From Umbilicaria muhlenbergii (taxonomy: Eukaryota > Ascomycota > Lecanoromycetes > Umbilicariales > Umbilicariaceae): 64,000 nucleotides of DNA. Below are positions 1 to 12,603 of this stretch, one piece after another (position 1 is the stretch's first letter; each line of letters begins with the position of its first letter). The notes under the pieces were generated by a model, which saw only the letters and a list, made by a program, of their open reading frames with translations, was not told the DNA's origin and made no database searches. The stretch is taken from the NCBI GenBank assembly GCA_000611775.1, contig KK106984.1, positions 4,493,416 to 4,557,415 on the forward strand, read 5' to 3'. A program made the translations under genes and the position numbers.

Positions 1-955
1 AGCTTGTTCTCAGTCAGGGTCGCAAATTCGGTACCATTTTACGCCCAATATTGCCAAGTTTCGACACGATATCTGCCAAAGTTAGCCAAGAATTAGTCTA
101 CCTCGTCCACCAACGAACTGTTGTTGGTATTTTCGCGCGGGGGAGTAGTCGGTCTGGCAATGGCCACAATGGCACGGTTCCCCAGCGAAAAGAGGGGTTA
201 AGGTAAAGGGAAGTGCCAGAGGACCTTCTCAGCTACAGAACGATCCTTATGGAAACAATTCTCATGAGTCTACTGCGCGGAGTGGTCTTCGGTCTGCGGC
301 TGCTACAGCGGGCAGGTTGAGGTTACTAATTGATACTAAGCTGATCTGTGTTGCTTTTGGACCCGGCTCTCTGGCCTTTGCACTCTAGATCGTTGGCGAC
401 ATTACCTAATGGATTAACAAATCCTTGCACGGCACGCGGCTGACTCGGGATGAGATCCTTATGTCTAGGTTTGACCTGCCTTGTGACTGGTTGAGCTTCT
501 CTAGTAGGTACTAGGCTGCGAGTCTGCCTTCCTCGGAGCTCTGCACAATTTGTTCCGACTAACTTCTCTATTTCTGGAGCGCTCTGCTGAGACATGTCAG
601 TAAACACATCATGAACTTCTTGTCGACATTCCAATCCCTGCATAAGCAGAGGTGGGTTAGACCAGCGCTGATGACGTTGATAACACCTATGAGGCACGCC
701 GCGACATTGTTTGTTCCTGTACGTGCATGGAACAAGATGTTGACTCAATCACACAAAGGCAGAGTATGATTCCCAGACTGGTAGCATGATCAGCAACGAT
801 TTAACTTCATATTGCAGTTTCGACCACTCCAAAGGTCTTTGCGAAGCGATTTTGGTATATACATTGACACCGGCGTCGCAGCGGGAGGACGCGGGTATGC
901 CGCGGGTACCTTAAGGGATCGCTATGGTTCCAGTCTACAGTAATACAACTGTAAA
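1..955. other. GC-normal segment with no recognised gene
   Basis: CpG is frequent here, unlike the AT-rich DNA that follows, so this piece has escaped the C-to-T decay. The longest open frame is 326-748 on the - strand (140 codons from a TTG; the first in-frame ATG is about 35 codons in). It is Arg/Gln/Cys-rich and I do not recognise it. It could be an exon of a gene running across the left edge, or chance. Composition changes sharply near 955. Confidence 0.35.
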
Positions 956-3689
956 CAATTAAATAACTAAATATCAACCGTCTATGCAGTCAAATGACGT
1001 CTAACTGTAATGAACAAAAGACTGTGGAATTCCTCAGACCGTTGAGTGAAATAACAGTTTTTAAACAGTTTTTTAAGAAGAACGTTGTTTTATTCAAAAA
1101 CGTCAAAGCATAGAGAACATATTTACATATAAACATTGTTCAATCTCTACAGTTGATGAACTAATACGGGTAATAAACCGTATAAGTAAAATTAACAGTA
1201 CACAGGGGCCAACGCTGAAAAATGAGGATGACTGATCATTTTAGACTGAATATATACCGTGTAGTTTTCATTTACAGTCAGCTTTTTTTAACAGTCGCAC
1301 ATCAATCACAGTCACACTCATTGGAAGTTAGAGAACTGCATTTCAATGATTCATTGCTATGATAGTACCACTTAAAGACATAATCAAAATCTTTCAACTC
1401 AAGTCAGTCTTTGATATTGTAGTCATCTGCGTACTTGCTTCCCTTCTTCATTTACTACTGTAGCAGTGCTGATGGTAGAGTGTAGAGGCTGCTGACTAGG
1501 TGTTTTAAAGAAATTGATCTCATCAGGATCTTCAGTGCTGTCATTGAGCATAACTGTGTCTTGTGAGAATGCAAGGGAATAAGATCTCAAGTTAAATACA
1601 TCATCATCTAAATTGAATTAATAAGCACAGTTCACAATCAAGAGGACATATAAAAAGTGTTACAGACTACCTACTTTCTCAAGTAGGTTTAACTCTTTCT
1701 CAAGTAGGATTAGCCTTCTTGAGCATAAAAGCTAAACATCTTGCTAGGAAATGAAGGCAAGCTTTTACAACCCAATAAATGAAAGACGTAGTCTTAGCAA
1801 AAAGAGAGAGAAAATTAAAGAGATTGATTCTAAATCATTGAAATAAAGCTTAAAGCTTTGAGGGTATCAAAAAATCTTCAGTCAGATCAATGTCAGGTTC
1901 AATTACTCAGCAAACAAAGTAAGAAATTAACAGACTATTTAAAGAATAAGATTATTATCATTAAAGATCATCTTAAGTGAAGGTCCTGAGCTTCTGAATC
2001 TCATCAGCCTTGATGTATCAGGCTGCTTTCTACCTTTACACTGCTCACAGAACTGAAGTTGCTACTTTTTAAAGTTTAACTTGTCAACCTCCTTAAAATT
2101 ATCAGTAAGAGGAAAATAGTTATAAAAAGAGAGAAGCTTCTTCTTGATGTCTGCAGCTGTACTCTTCAACTTCACAACATTTATATAAAGTTTCATCTCT
2201 ATAGTCAGGTTGATGTAAATAGTTATCATTACAATTTTATTAACAACTTCTTGCACTGAACAAAGAAGGATTTAGAAAAAGAGAGTATTAATGAAGACTT
2301 ACTTTTCATGAAGTACTGACTGAGCTCAGAACTGCCCTCAACATCAAGATAATCATTCATATAAGATCAGACATAAATGAAGTTCAAGGCATTATAAGTC
2401 TTCTCAAAGGCAGGTTGAAGGAGCTCATTGATGATATAACACTTCAACATCAGATCAACATTAATTAGTATCTTGACATGATTCTGTTGAGACATTTAGC
2501 ATCAGGATCACAGGATAAGTATTGTAAACAATGAAAAGCTGAAGGTATTACCTTCATTGTCTTTAAAACTGAGTGCTTGAAGTCTTTGACAAGATTAAAG
2601 ATCTTAAAGTGCTCAGATGTTGCTTCTTAATTGTTCATATCAAGATCCTCATCATAGACCTGACAGAGGATCATCTTTCAGAGGATGTTCAAGAAGTAAA
2701 TGAACATCATTTAACAAGTCTTTTAATTGATCAGGTGAATCTTTTCATCATCATGTTGAACACCTTCATCCTCATTTATGACTTAAGCAGATTTCTTCAT
2801 TCAGTGAGTCTTCTTGACTGAGGTGATATGCTGCTCTTGAAGGTGCTTTCAGATGAGGCTTATAACAGAGAAGTCAACAGAGAAGCTCTGAGAAGTACAG
2901 AGATTCTTTTTATAATAATCATATAAAGTTAACATCACAGTTGACGTCAAAAATGAGAAAAATAAAAAGATTTCACAAGATTGATGTTCTCTTCTCCTGA
3001 GATATCAAACATCTCAACAGCAGACAGGCAGGCAAATGACATAATTAAAGATGAAAAAAAGAGGACAAAGTGATTTCTGAGCAGGTACTACAACATAAAT
3101 AGAGATGATTTTAATCAGAGCACAAAGACAGATACTTAAACAGCAATATATGAGAAGTTTTACAGTGTAAAAATGATGAGACAGCTGTTTTTTTATGATG
3201 AGGGTGAGGAAACTGTTACTCTGCAGTGTCACAGAGCATTAAGAAATATTAAATAAACTCATCTCTGTTACAATGCAACATGCATTCACACTTTTAATTT
3301 AAACTTTAAATCTCAACAAAATGCATCTTCTGAGTATCATAATGCATTGCTTATATTTATAAATGTTGATGCAATTTCATTCCTGAGCACCTTAAGCTTA
3401 AACATCATAACTTGTTCAATATCATAAGTAGATATAACAGCTTTACATCATGTACATTATGTAACTTTGAAGATGCCTGTTCTCTGCTTAATTAACTGCA
3501 AGCTGAGACTTCAAAAGACTCAACCTCTGTCTAATATCAACTCTCAAGGTTCACAGTCACTCAAGAAGAAGAGACAGATTCAATTTATTAAAACTTTTAA
3601 TTAAATAAATCTTGATGCATTTGCAGGCATATCTGACTCATTTAAAGAATATGAAACAGAATTTGTGAGCTCTGATCTCAACATTTTAC
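956..3689. other. AT-rich decayed repeat DNA, unassigned
   Basis: CpG-poor sequence full of TGA/TCA trinucleotides, with no frame longer than about 80 codons. The - strand between 2,062 and 2,880 reads in pieces like a decayed coding sequence (Leu/Lys-rich runs separated by TGA and TAA), but I cannot name it. No tRNA, rRNA or host gene is visible. Confidence 0.5.
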
Positions 3690-6600
3690 ACAGAACATAT
3701 TACTAATTATCATTAATATATAAGATGATGAAGAATTAACTCATAAATTACAAGAGTTGACTGCTGAAGGAGATGATGACCTTGAGGAGCTTAACTTCAA
3801 TAAGATTCAAGACTTGCAACAATTGACTGAGTATCAAGATGTAAGAAATGACCCTGAGCTTGAAAACACAATTAAATTTAATGATATTATCAATGAAGAC
3901 ATTTCTGACCTTGACTTTATCATTATGAAACCTCTGAGTTGTAGGTTTTCACATGCACATTTGAAAAACTCTTCTGAGTCAGTATCATATCAGCACTTTA
4001 CAGGTGACTTGTCACATTTTGTACTTATCATGAGCTTATGAGCTGAAGAGTCTGATTTATTTCAGTTCAGCTACATTGCACTATGTGATATTCTTCAACT
4101 TTTAAAGTTAAATTCAGAGATCAGCAGGCTGTCAGAGTCAGTTTAAACACTTAAAAAATGAATAAAGACTGAGCTTCCTCTCTTACAACTCTGAGAAAAG
4201 TCAATTTTATTAAAGTCAGAAAAGCTTGCTTTAAGCAGATAAGTTCAAGCTCAAGTTACTGATAATGTTTCTTAAGAAGACTTTTACTTCTTTGATTCAT
4301 GAGTTCTTTTCAGTGCATTTCTCAGCTCTGATCTTCATCAAAAGATGTATATCAGAATGACTTAATTTGTGAATAATTCAATAAAGTTATAACATTTCAA
4401 TTGCTGAACTTCTTTTATTTGAACAACATTAAGTCATTATGCTCATTATGCTCATGACAAAACACTTATCTTCCCCTTTAATTTTATCTGATATATGTGC
4501 TTGAAGTATAAATGCTCTTGTCATCAAGGAGGAGGCTTTCATCTTGATAAAGTGTTTATTATAACTCAAGATCATTAATTCAGTGCTGTAAAAAAAGAAG
4601 CAATAACACTTAAGATGCAGTTCATTATTCATTTAATTAATTTATTTTAAAGTGCTAAAGACAGAGTGTTACCTCCCTTGCTTAAGACTGAGGTTGTTGT
4701 CATAAAAGACATCTTTACATTTTTATCAAAGTTCTCAGTTGTATACTGAGAGATCATGAAACTTGATTATATATATGATAATCAAGTTGAACCTAGCGCT
4801 CAGCAATAAGCACAGCAAAGATAATAACATCAGATATAATTTATCTGTTGAGTTTTCAACACTGCAAAGCAGAATATGCAGGTGTTGAATAAAATTAATT
4901 CAACTTATGTTGAGTTAAAGCTTTAACAGTACACTTGAAGATTTTTTGTTAAGAAATTTAACTTAAAATAATGCATTTCAGTGTCACTTCTCACATTCAT
5001 TGATGACTTTGATTTATATTATACAGAAATATGTATCAGACTCTGATGAGTATTTACTTCAACCTGACAGGACTCAGCTTCTGAGAAAGAATTAAAAATT
5101 AAATATTTTACTGTTGACATTAAGCCCTCATGACAGTAACTTCTCTGATGTAATAAAAGCAATGCAGTCATCTCTTGCAGGACTTGATAAAGAGGAGATT
5201 TTAATCATTAACAATAAAAATGTTTTTGTGTGTGCATTTATCTTATGCTACACAGGAGACATGCCGCAGCAGTAAAAGAACTCAAAATGCATATTATAAT
5301 GAATTCATCTTGAATGTCAATTCTGCTTTGTTGATGCAAAGAATTAAGAAAATCTAGACTTGAATCTTGTTACTATGAGTCACTTTCACCATGAAATCAT
5401 GTGTATGAGGCATGAAATAAAAGAGCTTAACAAGTCACAACAGCTTGCTTATAACAAGAAAAATGAGCTTAATGCTGACACTTCACTGCTGATTTTAATA
5501 TCTTCAGCGCTTGATATCATTCTGTCTCAACTCAGTGATTCAGCTCATTCTGAGTTTGAAGACATCACAAAGCAGCTTCATATGTTGTTCATGATTGTTA
5601 TTTTGATATCAAAATCACAGAAGAGTTATGATGAGCAGCTTTATCTGTTCAAGTATTCATTAAAATGAAGTCAGCTTCAGTCACTCATTCATCATCTTGA
5701 TAACTACAGCTTACAAGAACATGAATGTTGATCAGTGATTATTTCAGCTTTACTACATTATTGATTAAAAGAAGAACATGTACAGTTTCTTTTTCTTAAA
5801 TCATTATCAAGAGTCTTTCAAACAGACATCTTCAGATTTGATGTGATAATCACATCATTCACTGTTATTGCAAAGTTAAATACTTTGCTGATGACAGATC
5901 ATATGACAAAAGAAGATTAAGAAAACTTCTTTGAGATTATTAAAAGTGCTTAAACTCTCTGACAAAACCTTCTTGAGGTCACAGCTTTAACATTCTTTAA
6001 TAATTTAAGAAGCTGATCTGCAACTTCAGCTCATGTGAAGGTCTTAAGTTTAAAACCTCACCCCTCACAGCCTCCTGAGGATACTGAAAGAGTGACTACA
6101 AAGACTCTGAAATATCATCAAAACAAAGCTTGTCTGAACAGTCACACTGATTTGCATTATAATAAAGTACTGAAAGAGTATGACCTGTCAACACAGTGCA
6201 ATGTTCTCATTGAAGAAGATAAGCATTAAGAATTCAAGGCAAAGATTTATCATATAAACTTTCATAATATGAAGAAGGTCTTGCTAAGGCATGAAAATAA
6301 ACAGCAGACAACTCAACTTTTATTAATCAATAAATTCACTCACACAGAGTTGATGTTAATTTAAAAAATACAAAGTTTATGATCTGAATGCTCTACTCTC
6401 TTTAACATGATTCTACCAAGATCTGAACAGATGAAGCATGAGGATGATTCATATATTAATATTCTGAGTAACTTAAAACACAAGAAATTGACTGTACTTG
6501 ATTGCCTTCAATTAAAGCATTGTTGAGACATTCTTAAGTTGTCAACAAAGGCTACACAGCTGTATGATTATTCACAGATTGCAAAGGATCTCTGAGATGC

Positions 6601-7030
6601 CTATAAAATGATTTCAACATGTTAAATATTATATAATTTGAGATCAGTAAGCTCCTGTGATGTAAGAAGCTCAACTTTAATAACAGTGTTTCTCAACATT
6701 GAATCACATTTCAACAGAGAGATTTCATATGTTATCAAGACTTCATTAATCACCTAGATTACATCCTTATTCATGAACTTATGCTGAATCAGTGAAGGCT
6801 CTTTGCATTGATCTTAAAGGTAAAAGATCATAACAATATGAATTAAGTTCTTAAGTTATCACTGCTACATTTATTGAGTAACAGAGGAGATGTTGTGAGA
6901 TTATTAATTATCAACAGCAAGAAACTGTACATTTTACAAGTTGAGAATCATGCTGATGACACACTCAGTATTAATGATAGCAAGCTTCTTCATGTTAATT
7001 GAGTGATTCAGTTTCTCTAGCTGTGTTTTT
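3690..7030 (+). pseudogene. Dead Plavaka/KDZ-type DNA-transposon transposase (copy 1)
   Basis: Reading through stops gives one long transposase-like protein in segments. An acidic N-terminal part lies at about 3,757-4,041. A stretch reading FPFNFI lies near 4,470-4,490. The block GDMPQQ is at 5,255-5,272, followed by a Cys/Phe-rich stretch. SSALDIILSQLSDSAHSEF lies near 5,500-5,560, LLMTD near 5,888, and CNVLIEEDKH at about 6,199-6,228. The order and spacing match the large transposases of fungal Plavaka (CACTA-related, KDZ group) elements, which cut and paste DNA in the nucleus. Many stops are TGA or TAA where Arg, Gln or Trp is expected, so the gene is dead. Pieces are in different frames, so small indels exist too. 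No terminal repeats were found. The transposon assignment is firm; the exact superfamily rests on my memory of family motifs. Confidence 0.72.
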
Positions 7031-8211
7031 AAACTGATAAGTTGTGTGTTTCTATACAGTTATCAAGCAACTGCAGTCACTTCATGAAAACTTTTAATTT
7101 AATTAATGACTCATGAGTCCCTCTACTGCATGTTGTCAGCTTACCCTTAAGTATAAGCCTGCATTTGAAAGTGATTATGTACTCAGCCTGATCTTACCCC
7201 TGAGGCTCAATTATATGTTTCAGGTTGAATCAAATGCTTAAATTAATATCTAAATTACTTAATTCTTAGAAACTTTTCATAGCTACTTTTTCTGTGAACT
7301 TTTGATTAATTATGTCATAAACTCAGCCCTTGATCTATGCCTCATTGTCACTGCCAGCATCATATTCATTTTATTTGACAAGTTAAATATAATCACATTG
7401 TCAGAAGTCACTCCTCTCATTCTCTCACTCATTTTCTGAGACATCATGAGTGACAACTAAGGTATAAGTCTTTCAGAGCAATGAAGAAGAAGAAGAATAA
7501 AAGAAATTATGTATTTTATAAATTACACAGTCCTGAACTCTTCAGCCAACAGTCAAAAGTCAACATGAAGAAGGTTAATAAAATAAGACTCTTACAAAGA
7601 CCTTTAACCTTCAACTGAGAGGCTGAGAGTGAGGAAGAGCAACATACAGGTCACAAAAAAAAAACTACATTACACATGTTAATTTAAACAGAGGACTGTA
7701 TCTAGGACACATCAAAATTTTCAAGTTTAAAAATCAAAAACCAAAAATGAAACAGGTGACAATGAATGTGAGTTTCAGTGTGAAATGATATACTTTACTT
7801 AATTCAAAAAATTAAGTACCTTACAAGCAAGGCATTTTTGTGATGTAGCATTTTTTTCATCATTTGCATGAGCAAGTTCTGAATGCAAGCTGTCAAGCCG
7901 CTTGCTTGAAACTTAAAATAAACAGCAACTTTAAAAAACTTCTAAGTTCCTCAGTCCTCTTCATCACTACATTGATTCATCATGATTATTTTTAATGAGG
8001 TTTAATGCATCCTGATTGCCTCAGGTCTTGAAGTCATGATTTTAAGTTAACTTGAAGCTCACTGTGATTTTAACTGACCTCAAAGCCTTGATTCTAAGTG
8101 TCTGAGGAAATGAACCTCATGACTCATTTAATATTAAAGTCTTAAGATACATTCTCTTACTCCCTCTGACATCTGTTACTAATTAATTCATCATAGTTGA
8201 AGTTTATTAAA
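7031..8211. other. AT-rich decayed DNA, unassigned
   Basis: CpG-poor, low-GC sequence with no sustained reading frame on either strand and no recognisable repeat structure. Short purine-rich stretches lie near 7,480-7,500. It may include the 3' end of the preceding transposon. Confidence 0.45.
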
Positions 8212-8590
8212 TTGTTCCTTCTCTTCTCACAAGCTTTGTGTTGAAGCAGGCATCTTGATCCTCTTCTCTTTTCACAAGTCTTGTGTTGAAGCAGGTATCT
8301 TGATTCTTCTCTTTTCTCACAAGCTCTGCATTAAAGCAGGCATCTTGATCCTCCTCTTTCCTCACAAGCCCTGCATTGAAATAAGCATCACAGTTAATTG
8401 TTGAAAGTCCTGATAACAGACTTGACCTTTCAGCATAAGAGAAGAAAACATTAACATCTTCTGATTAAGTAATTTGCTGTCTGATACTTTCATGCTCCTT
8501 GATTAAAGTAAGTCTCTCATATCACAGTCCTTCTGTTTTCCCTGCCTGTATCATCTTCAGAGGGCTCTCATTTGGATGAGTTGAGAGGTA
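8212..8590 (-). pseudogene. Decayed reading frame ending in four 15-residue repeats
   Basis: Read on the - strand, this stretch stays in one frame for about 125 codons with only a few TGA/TAA interruptions. The upstream part is charged and looks helical (contains TLIKEHESIRQQI). The 3' part holds four copies of a 15-residue unit of the form DACFNxxLVRKEE before a stop near 8,212. The repeat is encoded by a 45-bp unit. Keeping an exact multiple of three suggests it was once translated. I do not recognise the family. A transposon-encoded or host-derived protein are both possible. Confidence 0.45.
8226..8400. repeat. 45-bp tandem repeat, four copies
   Basis: The word CACAAG recurs at 8,228, 8,273, 8,318 and 8,363, exactly 45 bp apart, each followed by a similar segment ending in a CATCTTGAT-like word. 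Copies differ mainly by C/T transitions. Confidence 0.85.
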
Positions 8591-8835
8591 GATAAGGTAG
8601 TTAGCTTAATTACATTATTTAAATACATTCCTCTTACACACATCTTGAATCTCATGCTAGGAATAAATGAACTGTGATTAAAAGAAATAGAATGTATCTG
8701 ACATTTCATTGTAAATCCTAAATAACCGTTGAACTACAGTTGAATACCAAAAATGTAAATAAGGAATAACATATTGAAGCATAAGAACATTCACAATACA
8801 AATCATTATGATAATCAACATACTCAAAAAAATAA

Positions 8836-9040
8836 ATGTTCTCTGTTATAAGCAGATTTATGAGGCAACAGTTGAAAATGATAAATGTATTATCTGCAAG
8901 AACATTTGCATGAGAGCATGTTTTAACAAAAAATGAACATTCTCTGTTATAAGCAGATTTATGAGGCAACAGCTGAGAATGATAAATGTATTATCTGCAA
9001 GAACATTTGCATAACAGCATGTTCTGACAATGAAGAATGT
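8836..9040. repeat. 101-bp tandem duplication
   Basis: A segment containing AAGCAGATTTATGAGGCAAC occurs at about 8,850 and again 101 bp downstream. The copies differ by a few transitions. The + strand of each copy reads ENDKCIICKNIC, a cysteine-rich stretch that may be remnant coding sequence. Confidence 0.8.
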
Positions 9041-9149
9041 TCTCACAAGTTCAACTGTTTATACTATTAAACTGAGTTTATTCTTATAAATGAGATTTGA
9101 TGGTGATTGATTTTAACTGATTAGGATCTATTTATTTACAGTAATCTGC

Positions 9150-9957
9150 ACTCATAGCAAGCCCGTAAGGTATGCCGCTTTTATCATGACCTCGACGACT
9201 TGAAAGTATTTCATATCTTTGGTATCTTTCTATCTTTTTTTCAATACTTGCTCTTGAGTGGCACAGCACTTCGTTGTTGATTTCTTTCACGGGAGCCACT
9301 CCTCATTACCACGCTATCATGTTGTTCCTCGATCAGTTTGCATCTGCCGCCGTGGTCATTGTCATGAAATATACCTGCCTCCCAACCCTTTCATTTTGTG
9401 CAAACGTGGATCTCTTCCTACAGCCGGGGCTTTCAGAATCCCGCAGAGCGCGCCCTTGGGGACATACCTGAGTATTTTTAAACCGCGCTGTGTAGCCCTC
9501 ACATGTCCCACCGCTTCAACAGCCACAAGAACCATCGATGCCCCTACGGTCTCTATCACACTTACAGCCATGCGAACGAACCCTGAAGAGGTAACCGCAA
9601 CTATAGCTATTGTCTGCACGTTCGTTGGGACCTCCTTATTTAGAGGCCAATGCATAGCCTATGCAGAACTGTGTCCAGCATTTGGTGATGCTGAAGGCGT
9701 AACTCAATATTTTCAAAGCGTCCTGCATAGCGATTGCTCACTTTCATCACTGGGCTTCTGTGTGAATCATAATTCTTCTTTCAAAAGTAACAAAGCTAGT
9801 TCTTATAAATTTAATCGCAGGCTTTATAGAGCTGTATAACCTTATCCGCCTTCCATCCAATAAAGATCCTCAGCGCATGCTCAACCACGGGTCCGGCCTT
9901 ATAGCACCTAAGCGGATATGGCGAAGCAACGCCTAAAGAGTGACTGCCAGTCGAAGC
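9150..9957. other. GC-normal region downstream of the phosphatase; doubtful open frame
   Basis: CpG returns near 9,150, marking the left edge of the gene island. A + strand frame at 9,258-9,839 is open for 193 codons, but it opens with GTG and its first ATG lies more than 100 codons in. An AATAAA lies at about 9,860, just after its stop, which could be a poly(A) signal for a + strand transcript converging on the phosphatase. I recognise no domain, and the opposite strand is also open for 97 codons (9,362-9,655). A spliced + strand gene or the phosphatase 3' flank are both possible. Confidence 0.3.
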
Positions 9958-11652
9958 TTAGGCACCGCCAGTAAATGGCTTGACTGTCGAACAAGGCTGG
10001 TTTGTTGAGGCAGTGGTCGAAACCTTCGCCGGAGCCGCGAAACTGCAAGTCCGATTTTTGAACAAGGTCGCAGAATCCAACACACTCCCGTTCTTACTCG
10101 CCACGAAGTCGTGCGTCATATGCGTGCAATTGTGAAAAGTCAGCTTGCTCCAGCCGTACGTCGCGTTCAGCGTGTCGAGCCCAAACCTCGCGTACGGCTT
10201 CAAGGGGTACTGCAGCGCATCCAGCCCATCGTAATGCCCGGCCGCTCCGTTGGTGATGTACCATGGATACCGCGGGTTGTTCAGCTCGTTCGGGTCGATT
10301 TTGCTATCGTTGATGGGCGCGTTTCGCTCGTACACGTGCGAGTGGCCCGATAGGACTAGGTCGACGCCGTATTTTACGAGGAGAGGCTCGAATACGTCTT
10401 TGCACGTCCAGCAGATCGTGCCGGTTGTGTTGGCGTGGCTGAGATACCAGGGCCTGTGGCCGGCTGCGATGACCCAGGGGGTTTTGGTCCTGTCGACACT
10501 TTTGAGATCGGCTTCCAGCCACTGGCTGTCGTTAGCGCGACTTTTACACTGGGGGGTTAGTCAGCGGGACCTCGTACGTTTGTCTGGGCATTCATGGTTG
10601 TGTTGAATGGCCCGGCGTCATCGCCTTCGGAGCCACCAGGCTCGTCATTGCCGATGAAGCCGTGGCCCAAGTCAGTTTCTGTGTCGAGTTGCACGTAGTG
10701 CACCATGCCGTGATCAAAGGAGTACCAGAAGTTCCCCGTTCCTCCAGATTCGGCGCTTGGCATGCGGAAATGGTTGCGGTAACCGGTGAAGTTGGTCTGG
10801 CCAGGCATACAAATGCTATCTGTATATGTGATGTTCTTGGCCGTGTCTGTGGTTCCGCCGTTATCGCAGTTGGCTTCGTGATTGCCAGGACCGACCATGT
10901 ACGGTTTGTATGAAGTGACCGAAGTCATCTCATCGTAGAAATCGTTGAGGATGGACTCATAGACGATGTAGCCATCTGCAATGGTCGTGTTGGGCAGAAA
11001 ACCCTGTATCTCCTCTTTGAGCCAGTAGTCGGCATACGCGATATCACCAGCTGTCTTACATCAGCTCTTGGAAGGTAAGCCAAGGCCGGATTAACTGATA
11101 CATACGATGCCAGAGGAGGTCAAAAGTGTTAAGCTCCTGCGTCATAGACTCAATAGTATTGACTTCTCCCACCTTGAGTGTGTTGTTCGGGGAGACCCCC
11201 TTACCAGCCGTAGTCGTAAGTCCCTGTGGTCCCATGGTACCTAAGTCCACAACGACGGCAGCAGAGTAGCTCGTGCCATCGCCAGCAGGCCTGCTCGTCT
11301 TGAAGGAGTACGGCGTTGTATTATTCATATTCATGAGATGCTCCGGAAGATAATAGTATAAAGTGTCTGGTTTTAGACCGGTGATCTTCACATGGTTGTT
11401 GTACGTTAACGAAGTCCGGTAGGTAACAGACTCGTTCGAGGAAGCTGTCTCTGTCAAAGCATTCGGAGATACGCCATAGTGAATCGTGGGCTTCGATAGT
11501 TGGCTAAATGTGTTCCAGCTAACGAACATACCAGTATCACCAGCATAGGCCAAACGGATTTGGGAATTGATCGTGCTATTTGTCGCTGCGCTGATAGGGA
11601 CAGCGAGGATGGCGAAGGCCGCGAGGGCATTCCCTGGAAAGGAAAATCGCAT
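9958..11652 (-). CDS. Secreted purple acid phosphatase (metallophosphoesterase), three exons
   Basis: Exons on the - strand are 11652-11106, 11050-10578 and 10521-9958: 1,584 bp, 527 residues plus TAA. All parts stay in frame only with the two introns removed. The start ATG opens a signal peptide (MRFSFPGNALAAFAILAVPI, cleavage probably after SAA). The five metal-site blocks of purple acid phosphatases are present: DLG at 136-138, GDIAY at 184-188, GNHE at 238-241, AGHRPWY at 360-366 and GHSH at 399-402. An N-terminal fibronectin-like part precedes the catalytic domain. Several N-x-S/T sites suit a glycosylated secreted enzyme, and the length is normal for fungal members. It should hydrolyse phosphate monoesters outside the cell. 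It is rich in CpG, free of stops, and flanked by mutated repeats on both sides. CACGTG boxes upstream suggest phosphate-starvation control. The enzyme class is near certain; substrate is inferred. Confidence 0.95.
10522..10577 (-). other. Phosphatase intron 2 (56 bp)
   Basis: Starts GTACGAGG and ends GCCAG on the - strand. Removal joins NAQTN to WLEADL in phase 0. Without it the frame stops at a TAA inside the intron. A CTAAC branch-like word lies just upstream of the 3' splice site. Confidence 0.85.
11051..11105 (-). other. Phosphatase intron 1 (55 bp)
   Basis: Starts GTATGT and ends ACAG on the - strand. Removal joins a Trp-His codon pair to PGDIAYADYW, restoring metal motif II. Phase 1. 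A CTGAT-like branch site lies near the 3' end. Confidence 0.92.
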
Positions 11653-12069
11653 CGCTGTGTTTAGAAACCAGTACTATAAAGAGCGAGGGGCCACGAGACT
11701 ATGCAATAGCAAGCAAGCACCGATGAAGGAAGAGACATCACGACCGGCGTGCTTTCCAGACTCTTTGTATGGCTGCGGGCAAGTCTAAATTTGAAAAAGA
11801 ACTTTTCAACAAACCAATAGCGTTGTACATGTCCCCCACGTCCCGGCGATCTGCAGTTGCAGAAAAACGCGGTCTGGGAGTTGCGAGGTCTGACTAGCCT
11901 GCAGATGTGCCTTGCGCGACCGTACGTTATTGCTGTCAGTGTACAGAGTACCTGCGTGTTGTATGAAATGGGGATGAGCTTCAAGTGAGCCCCTCCACTG
12001 ATAGGCATCGCTCCGGCCAAAAAGGAAAGTTAAGCAACTGCGTTGACTAGTCATCTCAAAGGAAACGAG

Positions 12070-12075
12070 CACGTG
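12070..12075. promoter_or_regulatory. CACGTG box 1
   Basis: CACGTG in GCACGTGTG context, about 420 bp upstream of the phosphatase ATG. This is the core bound by bHLH regulators such as Pho4 and NUC-1. Binding is inferred. Confidence 0.5.
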
Positions 12076-12304
12076 TGTAAATACATACAATTGCGAAAAA
12101 AAGAAAGGTCTTATTGCAGAAGACCGCCCGGATAATTTATCGCTGGCGAAGAATTTGATAGTGTGCATGAGGTGCCCCTGGGAAAGCCCATTGGGGTTTT
12201 GTTTGTCATGATATGGTTTGGCAGCAGCAACCAATCCAGTTTTTCCGTTGCTTCAAACGATTCGAGAACGGACGTAGTCAGCATATGGAAGCCGACGTCT
12301 GTGA

Positions 12305-12310
12305 CACGTG
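12305..12310. promoter_or_regulatory. CACGTG box 2
   Basis: CACGTG followed by GG, the form known as a strong Pho4 site in yeast PHO5. About 655 bp upstream of the phosphatase ATG. Confidence 0.55.
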
Positions 12311-12597
12311 GGATCGGTTAGCTCCTCCGTACTTGTACAGGTACTCCTGGCTATTCTCGAACCAGAAGCTCGTCCCCATATCCGCCACACCCGCCAACCG
12401 AGGGCACGCTGTAGAGCACTTTGGCGAGAACGAGCTATTTTAGCTTATGGCATTGAAGTCTGCATTTTTCTTCGTTTTCTAGCTAGTAACCTACATAGCA
12501 ATATACGCTCCCATTGCCACCACATTCCTACTTCGCACACCTATAGGCCACAACTGGGGGCTGAACTGGGATTGTGGTCTAATCATCTCTGAATACT

Positions 12598-12603
12598 CAC
12601 GTG
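12598..12603. promoter_or_regulatory. CACGTG box 3
   Basis: CACGTGGC context, about 945 bp upstream of the phosphatase ATG, near the edge of the CpG-containing island. It could instead serve an unseen neighbour. Confidence 0.35.

Noticed and set aside
9258-9839. 193-codon + strand gene
   Set aside because: It begins with GTG, has no ATG for over 100 codons, overlaps an open frame on the other strand and shows no domain. Kept only as a possibility in the region entry.
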